This document shows, piece after piece, positions 33,549-39,473 of a stretch of 39,473 nucleotides of DNA (the stretch's first letter is position 1; the number at the start of each line of letters is the position of its first letter). This DNA is from an uncultured Granulosicoccaceae bacterium. Lineage in GTDB: Bacteria > Pseudomonadota > Gammaproteobacteria > Granulosicoccales > Granulosicoccaceae. Under the pieces are notes generated by a model. The model was given only the letters and a program-made list of their open reading frames with translations, was not told the DNA's origin and did not search any database. The stretch lies in contig CALLLY010000086.1 in the NCBI GenBank assembly GCA_938008205.1, positions 1-39,473 on the forward strand. Direction: 5' to 3'. A program made the position numbers and the translations under genes.

Positions 33549-34289
33549 ATGCAACAACAATTACCGCTACCGATTGTGGCACCGGAAGCCTGCAGTTTTG
33601 ACAACTATGCCAAAGGCAGTAACGGGCTTGTGGTTGAGTTGCTGGCAAGCCTTGATCAAAGCGCAGATGTCCGTCAGGTCTTTTTGTGTGGGCCGCCGCA
33701 GAGTGGTAAGTCCCATTTGCTGGTAGCGCTTCACGGGCACTATCTGGCGGTTGGAAAAAAGTCGTTTTACGTTTCCCTGAATGATGTGATGCAGTCTGAC
33801 AGAACACCGTCAGAGTCTCAGGCTATGCAGCCGTCCTTTGATCCTGCGTTGCTTGAATCACTGGATCACTATGATCTTATAGCGATTGATGATGTCGATC
33901 AGGTCGCAGGCAAGGATGACTGGGAAACCTCGCTGTTTAATCTGATAAATTTTGTCCGTGAAGGTGAAGGAAAAATCATATTCAGCGCATCTGCAGCACC
34001 ATCCATGGAGCGCTGGAAACTGGCTGATCTGTTGTCGCGTTTTACCTGGGGGCCGGTGCTAAAGCTGGTGCCACTTAACGAGATTGAAATTCGACAGGCA
34101 ATGCTGGCCGCGGCGCAACTGCGCGGTATGAAACTCGATACAGACGCGGTAGATTTTTTATTAAAGCGTTACCGGCGAGATGCCAGTAGTCTCTTGTCTG
34201 CGATTGCTATTCTTGATGCAGAGTCTCTCGCTGCCGGTCGCGAGAGAATTACGATTCCGTTTCTGAAGCAGTGTTTTGACTTTGGTTGA
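33549..34289 (+). CDS. hda: DnaA regulatory inactivator Hda
   Basis: A 246-residue AAA+ protein that, bound to the replication clamp, makes DnaA hydrolyse ATP. The N-terminal QLPLPI (residues 4-9) is the Hda clamp-binding motif. Walker A is GPPQSGKSH at residues 48-56. Walker B is LIAIDDVDQVAG. LSRFTWGPVLKLVPL carries the sensor/arginine-finger region. It lacks the DNA-binding domain of DnaA. Its last 41 bases overlap the 3' end of the convergent DUF2069 gene. Confidence 0.94.
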   Translation: MQQQLPLPIVAPEACSFDNYAKGSNGLVVELLASLDQSADVRQVFLCGPPQSGKSHLLVALHGHYLAVGKKSFYVSLNDVMQSDRTPSESQAMQPSFDPALLESLDHYDLIAIDDVDQVAGKDDWETSLFNLINFVREGEGKIIFSASAAPSMERWKLADLLSRFTWGPVLKLVPLNEIEIRQAMLAAAQLRGMKLDTDAVDFLLKRYRRDASSLLSAIAILDAESLAAGRERITIPFLKQCFDFG

Positions 34290-34647
34290 ATTTTTTATGT
34301 TGCTTTGCGGTATATGTACAACCAACGAACCACATTAGCGATAACACCACCAGTACAGCGCCCAGCCAGTTGTTATCTTGTCTGTGCACAAATGCATCAA
34401 CGCCAAATGCAAAGTAGGGCAGTGCTAGAAAGCTAGCCCATTGATAGGTGTAAATCCTGCCGTGCAGTAAGCCGCGCAGTGCCGGTAACATGGGTAATAG
34501 CGCTATCGCCAGCACAATACTTTTAGGCGCCGCTGGTGGTGCCAGATAGGTGATCCAAAGCAGGACGAAAAACAACGTACCCAGATAACCACACAAAGCG
34601 ATAAAGCGCCACCTGCTGGTATTGATTGTATTGTTATCAGTAATCAT
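34249..34647 (-). CDS. DUF2069 domain-containing inner-membrane protein
   Basis: A 132-residue protein with four hydrophobic segments. I use ATG 34647 and not the distant 34812 codon of the same open frame, because the family begins near here (TSRWRFIALCGYLGTLFFVL) and the upstream part is the antisense of coding wrbA. Typical features are TYLAPPAAPKSIVLAIALLP, LRGLLHGRIYTYQWASFLAL and PYFAFGVDAF. Its role is unknown. It overlaps the wrbA 3' end by 11 bases in the arsC-wrbA-DUF2069 operon, and its 3' end overlaps hda by 41 bases. Confidence 0.88.
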   Translation of the reverse strand: MITDNNTINTSRWRFIALCGYLGTLFFVLLWITYLAPPAAPKSIVLAIALLPMLPALRGLLHGRIYTYQWASFLALPYFAFGVDAFVHRQDNNWLGAVLVVLSLMWFVGCTYTAKQHKKFNQSQNTASETES

Positions 34648-35239
34648 CAAGACCGCCTTTGAGTCGCAAGGCCAGTAACGCAACGCGTTTGCCAAGCGCT
34701 GAGCATAAGGTTTTTTCATCAGGTGTGAGATTCGGAATCGGGCTGTTTCCGGAAACCTGACTTGCACCGTAGGGTGTGCCACCGCTTTGCGTTGTGTGCA
34801 GTGCGTGTTCACTATACGGGATCCCCGCCATCACCATGCCATGATGAAGCAGTGGCAGCATCATGGTAAGCAGGGTTGATTCCTGTCCGCCATGCATGGT
34901 TGAACTGGAAGTAAAAACCGCACCGGGTTTATCGCGCATTGCGCCACTTAGCCACAGGTCGCTGGTGGTATCGAAAAAGTGTTTGAGGGGGGCTGCCATA
35001 TTGCCGAAGCGGGTCGGGCTGCCAACAATCAGCGCGTCCGCATTTCGTAGTTCAGCTTTTTCAATTTCAGGCGCACGCAGATTTTCGGATTCAACACTGG
35101 CTGAGTCGGTAATTTCCGCTACCGTGCGCAGCACGGCTTCACAACCCTGCACACCTTCTATGGCGCGCGCGATCTGATTGGCCATACGGCGGGTATTGCC
35201 ATCGCGACTGTAATAGAGCACCAACACTTTACAGGTCAT
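34637..35239 (-). CDS. wrbA: NAD(P)H:quinone oxidoreductase WrbA
   Basis: A 200-residue tetrameric flavoprotein that reduces quinones by two electrons. VLVLYYSRDGNTRRMANQ binds FMN phosphate; IVGSPTRFGNMAAPLKHFFD and GAVFTSSSTMHGGQESTL are WrbA loops absent from ordinary flavodoxins; SGGTPYGASQVSG ends the site. It overlaps the ArsC-like gene by 11 bases and the DUF2069 gene by 11 bases, so all three are probably translationally coupled. Confidence 0.95.
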   Translation of the reverse strand: MTCKVLVLYYSRDGNTRRMANQIARAIEGVQGCEAVLRTVAEITDSASVESENLRAPEIEKAELRNADALIVGSPTRFGNMAAPLKHFFDTTSDLWLSGAMRDKPGAVFTSSSTMHGGQESTLLTMMLPLLHHGMVMAGIPYSEHALHTTQSGGTPYGASQVSGNSPIPNLTPDEKTLCSALGKRVALLALRLKGGLDDY

Positions 35240-35591
35240 TGATGAGTTCCATCACATTGTCCAGCGGCCTGCCGATTGCGGCTTCCTCACCAGTGGTAAC
35301 AATGGGGCGTTCCAGCAGAATTGGGTGTTCAACCAGGGCATCGAACAGTGCCTCGTCATCGTGGCTGCCCTGGTGCAGGCCGAGTTCTTTAAAGATTTTC
35401 TCGCCATGTCGCATGAATTCAAGCGGACCGAGCCCCAGTTGATCCGCAATAGACTTGAGCGTGGATTTATCGAGCGGCTGTTTGAGGTATTCCACTACTT
35501 CTAAGTCTATGTTCTGCTGCTTGAGCCACTCAACGGTGGCACGGCTCTTGGAGCATCGCGGATTGTGGTAAACGGTAATAGTACTGGTCAT
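35229..35591 (-). CDS. arsC: Arsenate reductase (glutaredoxin-dependent) family protein, ArsC/YfgD type
   Basis: A 120-residue thioredoxin-fold protein of the ArsC family. The nucleophile is Cys13 in YHNPRCSKSRATVEWL. Other family motifs are VEYLKQPLDKSTLKSI and LVEHPILLERPIVTTGEEAAIGRP, where the Arg residues line the anion site. Glutaredoxin-linked members reduce arsenate to arsenite; the chromosomal copies next to wrbA and hda (YfgD type) have less certain activity. No arsR or arsenite pump gene is nearby, which argues for a housekeeping copy. Confidence 0.9.
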   Translation of the reverse strand: MTSTITVYHNPRCSKSRATVEWLKQQNIDLEVVEYLKQPLDKSTLKSIADQLGLGPLEFMRHGEKIFKELGLHQGSHDDEALFDALVEHPILLERPIVTTGEEAAIGRPLDNVMELINDL

Positions 35592-35738
35592 CGTTACTGG
35601 CCGGTATTCGGTGAGAAGAAAACTGATTAATGCCCGACGTCAGTGAGCTGACGCCGATCGTGAGCGTTGCCGTTTTAATCACAGAAAGCGGGCAGGGCGC
35701 TACGGCGATTCTGTCACATTTACCAGCGAGTATAATAA

Positions 35739-37556
35739 ATGAGCGGCACTACCGCGTTAATCATTGATGATAGCCATCCGATGTTCGCTGATCCGGTGAC
35801 CGGTAAGCTTGAGTTGTTCATGTTACTCGATGAACTGCTGGCTGACGGGGTCATTTCCGATGAGAATCACAAAGTGCTTTCTGTGGTTCGTGCCAACGTT
35901 AAAGACGATCCGAAAAACGCACTGCAAATTATCGCAGAGTGTGGCTGGACCAACCTGGCGCTCGGTCAGCAAAAGCTGACACTTGATTATCTTATTGACT
36001 GGTTGTCCCGGAAGATTGATGTGCCGGTTAAGAAGGTTGACCCGCTAACGATCGACGTGGCCTCAATAACTTCTGTGATGTCGCTGGCTTACGCCAAGCG
36101 CTTTAATATTATTGCTTTGGAGGTCACTGATTCTGAAGTACAAATTGGTACCGCCGAACCGTTCTACGCTGGCTGGGAGGTCGAACTCTCGTCAGTACTG
36201 CGCAAGAGCATTACTCGGGTACTGGTAAACCCCGAAGACATCAGCCGTTACCTGCACGAGTTTTACAACGTATCGCGTTCAGTGCTTGGGGCCAAGAAAG
36301 ACCAGAATAATGCTGAAGGCAGCAAGGTGCAAAACCTTGAACAGTTGATGGAGCTCGGGCGTAAGGGTGCGCTCGATGTTAATGATCAGCATGTGGTCAG
36401 CATTGTCGACTGGTTGCTGCAATACGCCTTTGAACAACGGGCCAGTGATATACACCTGGAGCCCGGACGACAGGATAGCCTGGTCAGATTCCGTATCGAT
36501 GGTGTGCTGCATCGCGTCTACGATGTGCCTACTACCGTGATGGCTGCCATTACCAGTCGTATCAAAATACTTGGCCGTATGGATGTTGCCGAAAAGCGCA
36601 GGCCACAGGACGGTCGCTTAAAGACACGCAACGAAGATGGCAGAGAAGTGGAACTGCGTTTGTCGACTATGCCAACGGCATTCGGTGAAAAGATGGTGAT
36701 GCGGGTATTCGACCCGGATGTATTACTGCGTGATGCCACCGACCTGGGATTCACCCAGCGGGAACGAAGTGTTTGGGAAGGCATGCTGAAGTCACCGAAC
36801 GGCATTATTCTGGTCACCGGCCCTACCGGGTCGGGTAAAACAACCACGCTATATACCAGCCTGCAGCAACTGGCGACACCGGAAGTCAATCTGTGCACTG
36901 TTGAAGATCCCATTGAGCTGGTGGTTCCTGCTTTTAACCAAATGCAGGTGCAGGCCAATATTGAACTGGACTTTGCGACTGGGGTACGGACGCTGCTCAG
37001 GCAAGACCCTGACATCATCATGATTGGTGAGATTCGCGATTATGAAACCGCTCAAATGGCAATCCAGGCTGCGTTAACCGGGCATCTGGTCATCAGCACA
37101 TTGCACACTAACGATGCATCAGCAGCGATAACTCGATTGCTGGAATTGGGAGTGCCGTACTACCTGTTGCGTAATACCATGATCGGTGTGTTGGCACAGC
37201 GCCTGGTCAGAACTCTGTGTGCTGAATGCAGTGTCTCTGCAGCCGTAGAATTGGAGGCCTGGAATGGGCTGGTAGCCCCTCTAACCGTCGCACCGCCAGA
37301 TTCTGTGAAGGCGAAAGTCGGATGTCGAAAATGTCGGGATACCGGTTATGCCGGCCGAGTCGGAATCTACGAAGTGATGGAAATGACTCAGGCGCTGAAA
37401 GATCAGATTCTGCCGGAAATGGACATTACCGAGTTTCGCAAACAAGCAATACGCGACGGTATGCAACCGTTGCGGATTAGTGGTGCGCGCAAAGTAGCTC
37501 AGGGCGTGACCACAGCAGCTGAGGTATTGCGCGTCGCGCCGCCGCCTATGGGATAA
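35739..37556 (+). CDS. GspE/PilB-family type II secretion or pilus ATPase, orphan
   Basis: A 605-residue assembly ATPase. An N-terminal region of about 95 residues precedes a T2SSE_N-like domain (VPVKKVDPLTIDVASITSVM to about residue 165). The ATPase core has ASDIHLEPG, the Asp box region VMRVFDPDVLLRDATDLGF, Walker A GPTGSGKT (residues 361-368), Walker B DPDIIMIGEIRD (about residues 423-434) and the His box TGHLVISTLHTNDA. Two CxxC pairs (LCAECS and GCRKCRD) form the zinc element of GspE/PilB. No pilin, secretin or inner-membrane platform gene is in the window, so its machine lies elsewhere. Confidence 0.9.
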   Translation: MSGTTALIIDDSHPMFADPVTGKLELFMLLDELLADGVISDENHKVLSVVRANVKDDPKNALQIIAECGWTNLALGQQKLTLDYLIDWLSRKIDVPVKKVDPLTIDVASITSVMSLAYAKRFNIIALEVTDSEVQIGTAEPFYAGWEVELSSVLRKSITRVLVNPEDISRYLHEFYNVSRSVLGAKKDQNNAEGSKVQNLEQLMELGRKGALDVNDQHVVSIVDWLLQYAFEQRASDIHLEPGRQDSLVRFRIDGVLHRVYDVPTTVMAAITSRIKILGRMDVAEKRRPQDGRLKTRNEDGREVELRLSTMPTAFGEKMVMRVFDPDVLLRDATDLGFTQRERSVWEGMLKSPNGIILVTGPTGSGKTTTLYTSLQQLATPEVNLCTVEDPIELVVPAFNQMQVQANIELDFATGVRTLLRQDPDIIMIGEIRDYETAQMAIQAALTGHLVISTLHTNDASAAITRLLELGVPYYLLRNTMIGVLAQRLVRTLCAECSVSAAVELEAWNGLVAPLTVAPPDSVKAKVGCRKCRDTGYAGRVGIYEVMEMTQALKDQILPEMDITEFRKQAIRDGMQPLRISGARKVAQGVTTAAEVLRVAPPPMG

Positions 37557-37613
37557 AGGGTTTGCGCTCGTTAAGTGTTCCGGGTGTCGTCGTGTTTTGT
37601 TGGTGATATGACT

Positions 37614-37643
37614 TTGCTGTAAACAGGGCGACTGACGTACACT
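37614..37643 (+). promoter_or_regulatory. Candidate promoter of the hydroxyacid dehydrogenase gene
   Basis: TTGCTG (37614-37619) and TACACT (37638-37643) are separated by 18 bases and lie 27 bases before the ATG at 37670. Both hexamers are partial matches to the sigma70 consensus. Confidence 0.35.
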
Positions 37644-37669
37644 ACTCCGTTTTCAAAAGACCTAAAACG

Positions 37670-38617
37670 ATGAGCGATAAACAGTCTGTTTTGCAGGTTA
37701 ATCCCATTTTCCCGCACACACAGCAGTTGCTGGAAAATCAATATGAGGTACACAGACTTTGGGAAGCAGCGGATCAGGCGGCTTTTCTGGCAAGTGTTTC
37801 TGAATCGGTGACAGCTGTCGTTACAGATGGCGGCTCCGGTGCCAGCGCTGATCTGCTTCGGCAGCTGCCCGGGGTGGGCATGGTTACCGTTTTCGGCGTT
37901 GGTGTTGACGCCGTTGATCTCGACTACTGCAAGGCCAAGGGTATCCGGGTTGGTAATACCCCGGACGTGCTGACCGATGATGTGGCCGATCTGGCGCTTG
38001 GACTGGCGCTTGGCAGCTTCAGACAAATGGCATTCACCCATAACTATACCTGTCAGGGGCGCTGGCTCAGCGATGGGCCTGCACCACTGACGCAGAAATT
38101 CAGTGGCTGCAATGTTGGTATTTTCGGGCTGGGTCGTATCGGTGCGGCCATCGCAAACAGGGCGGAAGGCTTTGGTTGTAAAATCAGTTACTGTAATCGC
38201 AACGAAAGAACAGATGTACCTTATACCTACTTTGCCAATCTAAAAGACATGGCTGAAGCGGTGGACTGTTTGATTATCGGTGTCGCGCCAACTCCGGATA
38301 TGCGAGGGGTTGTTGATGCTGACATTCTCGCAGCGCTGGGGCCGCGAGGGCATCTGGTGAATATTTCACGCGGGTGGGTGGTCAATGAATCCGATCTGGT
38401 GGAAGCGCTGGTCAGCGGCACGCTGGGTGGAGCCGGACTGGATGTCTTTGAAGATGAACCCAATGTTCCGGAAGCTCTGTTTACACTGCAAAACGTGCTG
38501 TTACAGCCACATGTTGCCAGTGGTACCGTAGAAACACGGACAGCAATGGGTAATCTGATGCTTGAGAATCTGCAGAACTATTGCGCAGGTAAAGAACTAA
38601 CGGCCTTTGTTGCCTGA
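37670..38617 (+). CDS. D-isomer-specific 2-hydroxyacid dehydrogenase
   Basis: A 315-residue NAD(P)-dependent enzyme interconverting 2-oxoacids and D-2-hydroxyacids. The Rossmann motif is VGIFGLGRIGAAIANRAEGF, followed by a CNRNE dinucleotide-selective segment; the Asn-Arg pair suggests NADPH. Catalytic residues are Arg234 in NISRGWVVNE, Glu263 in DVFEDEPNVPEAL and His281 in LLQPHVASGT. The N-terminal half has GVGMVTVFGVGVDAVDLDYC. Glyoxylate/hydroxypyruvate reductase (GhrB-like) is the most likely activity, but the substrate is not provable from sequence. Confidence 0.9.
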   Translation: MSDKQSVLQVNPIFPHTQQLLENQYEVHRLWEAADQAAFLASVSESVTAVVTDGGSGASADLLRQLPGVGMVTVFGVGVDAVDLDYCKAKGIRVGNTPDVLTDDVADLALGLALGSFRQMAFTHNYTCQGRWLSDGPAPLTQKFSGCNVGIFGLGRIGAAIANRAEGFGCKISYCNRNERTDVPYTYFANLKDMAEAVDCLIIGVAPTPDMRGVVDADILAALGPRGHLVNISRGWVVNESDLVEALVSGTLGGAGLDVFEDEPNVPEALFTLQNVLLQPHVASGTVETRTAMGNLMLENLQNYCAGKELTAFVA

Positions 38618-38684
38618 CGAATTACCCGGCAGTTGGCTTGCTGGCAAGCACCGGTAAGCTGTTTGATTTACGCAGGGAGGAAAT

Positions 38685-39350
38685 ATGAACATCGTGCTAA
38701 TCGATGATCACAGTTTGTTTTCCGAAGGGTTGAAAACAATGCTGGTGGATTTTGATCCACAACCGCAGGTGGAGATGTACCCCGGTTGTGAAAGTGCTAT
38801 CAAGAGCGCCAATCCTGAAGCAGTGGATTTAATTCTGCTGGATTATTACTTATCCGGTGTCAGCCAGCTGGAGGCGCTGGAAGTCGTACGCAATCATTTC
38901 ATAAACGCCCGCATTGTTGTGGTCTCGGCGCTCGAGGATCCGGCTGTCATTCGGGCTATTATCGAGGCTGGTGCTGCAGGTTATATCCCTAAATCGGCCA
39001 CTTACGCAGTGCTGACAGCGGCAATTCATCTCGTTGCTGCCGGAGGCACTTATCTGCCAGCCGAAGCGCTGGACGATGCTTTACCGGTAGCCGGGCGTCC
39101 AGTAGATGCAACGGTGCGTGGCAACGCCGGGCTGGATTGCCTTTCGAAAAGACAGCAGGAAGTGTTGCTTCAGGTAGTACAGGGAAGACCCAACAAGGTG
39201 ATTGCACAAAACCTGAAAATATCCGAGCACACCGTAAAGGCTCATGTGTCGGCGGCTTTTAAACTACTGGGCGTGAGTAACAGAACTGAGGCGGTTTACG
39301 CAGCGGCTAAGTTGCAGCGTAAGTCGCTGGCTGAGAGGTCTGGAACTTAA
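38685..39350 (+). CDS. NarL/LuxR-family response regulator, orphan
   Basis: A 221-residue two-domain regulator, with a strong ribosome site, GGGAGGAAAT, before ATG 38685. The receiver domain has Asp7-Asp8 (VLIDDH), phospho-acceptor Asp53 (LILLDYY), Ser in VVVSALEDP and Lys in YIPKSATYAVL. After an Ala/Pro-rich linker, LSKRQQEVLLQVVQGRPNKV and ISEHTVKAHVSAAFKLLGVS form the LuxR-type helix-turn-helix. All phosphorylation residues are intact. No sensor kinase gene is adjacent in the window. A strong terminator follows 9 bases after the stop. Confidence 0.93.
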   Translation: MNIVLIDDHSLFSEGLKTMLVDFDPQPQVEMYPGCESAIKSANPEAVDLILLDYYLSGVSQLEALEVVRNHFINARIVVVSALEDPAVIRAIIEAGAAGYIPKSATYAVLTAAIHLVAAGGTYLPAEALDDALPVAGRPVDATVRGNAGLDCLSKRQQEVLLQVVQGRPNKVIAQNLKISEHTVKAHVSAAFKLLGVSNRTEAVYAAAKLQRKSLAERSGT

Positions 39351-39358
39351 AACCGGTA

Positions 39359-39385
39359 CTCCACATCCGTTTGCCGGATGTGGAG
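39359..39385. terminator. Bidirectional intrinsic-type terminator
   Basis: Arms CTCCACATCCG (39359-39369) and CGGATGTGGAG (39375-39385) pair perfectly over 11 bases with a 5-base loop. On the minus strand, for the cytochrome gene, T-rich sequence flanks the stem (TTTTTT before it and TTTT a few bases after it). On the plus strand the T run is lacking. It lies between convergent genes and should insulate both. Confidence 0.7.
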
Positions 39386-39396
39386 GGAGAAAAAAC

Positions 39397-39473
39397 TTAC
39401 TTTGCTGCATCCATCTGGCTGAAGTATGCCGCCAGATCCATAATTGCCTGGTCGCTTAGACCGGCAGCCATAG
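39397..39473 (-). CDS. C-terminal end of a c-type cytochrome, 5' part outside window
   Basis: Only the last 25 codons are present. They encode MAAGLSDQAIMDLAAYFSQM, then DAAK and stop at 39397-39399. This is the terminal helix pattern of small class-I cytochromes c (c4/c5/c553 type: M-x-x-GL-[ST]-D-x-[DE]-[IM]-x-D-[LI]-A-A-Y-[FY]), where the methionine near the start of this stretch may be the distal haem ligand. The CxxCH haem site lies outside the window. The frame is open to the right edge. Confidence 0.7.
   Translation of the reverse strand, partial: MAAGLSDQAIMDLAAYFSQMDAAK

Noticed and set aside
35229-35591. Arsenic-resistance operon
   Set aside because: Only the ArsC-like gene is present; arsR, arsB and acr3 are absent, and the arsC-wrbA-DUF2069 context is a housekeeping arrangement.
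36518-37021. 167-codon minus-strand frame inside the GspE-like ATPase gene
   Set aside because: It is Ser/Thr-rich antisense translation of the conserved ATPase core.

Overview
The window is a piece of a gammaproteobacterial chromosome, probably from a free-living marine or environmental lineage. The evidence is the conserved gene blocks: holA-proA-nadD-rsfS-rlmH-maf-rng-yhdP-darP, purM-purN-DUF3108 divergent from DUF2066-hda, and arsC-wrbA-DUF2069 convergent with hda. RdgC, class-2 PyrD and DarP (YjgA) also fit Gammaproteobacteria. I cannot name a genus. No tRNA, rRNA, CRISPR array, transposase or phage gene was seen. Many genes start with TTG or GTG.

Layout. (a) 1-3609, minus strand: a three-gene envelope operon of a DUF1800 lipoprotein, a Tat-exported DUF1501 protein and a PQQ-type sugar dehydrogenase lipoprotein cut by the left edge. 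(b) 3610-8538, plus strand: a PhnD/PhnC/PhnE/PhnE-type ABC importer for a phosphorus oxyanion or phosphonate, followed by a VOC-fold protein and a GNAT acetyltransferase, with no phosphonate-degrading enzyme nearby. (c) 8533-14884: a Sel1-repeat lipoprotein, a flavodoxin-like reductase with rdgC, a divergent histone-deacetylase-like amidohydrolase with an unknown membrane protein, then a DHH phosphoesterase with pyrD. (d) 15027-25853: the housekeeping block for the replication clamp loader, proline and NAD synthesis, ribosome maturation, RNase G and the YhdP lipid-transport protein, ending at convergent darP. (e) 25854-29765: an accessory island lying between darP and the purine genes. It holds an outer-membrane barrel-like protein behind a leader rich in inverted repeats, convergent with a three-gene module made of a membrane coiled-coil protein, a lipoprotein fusing a solute-binding domain to a von Willebrand A (vWA) domain, and a small second vWA-like protein. 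(f) 29766-35591: purM-purN-DUF3108, DUF2066-hda and arsC-wrbA-DUF2069. (g) 35739-39473: an orphan GspE/PilB-type ATPase, a D-2-hydroxyacid dehydrogenase, an orphan NarL/LuxR response regulator, a strong hairpin terminator, and the C-terminal end of a c-type cytochrome at the right edge.

The best candidate for something undescribed is the vWA module with its convergent barrel protein (25854-29765). Its components are individually recognisable, but I do not know a named system with this combination. It has its own promoter-like element with a perfect TATAAT and two direct heptamers one helical turn apart. Two genes at the window edges (1-691 and 39397-39473) are open to the edge and were found by direct translation.
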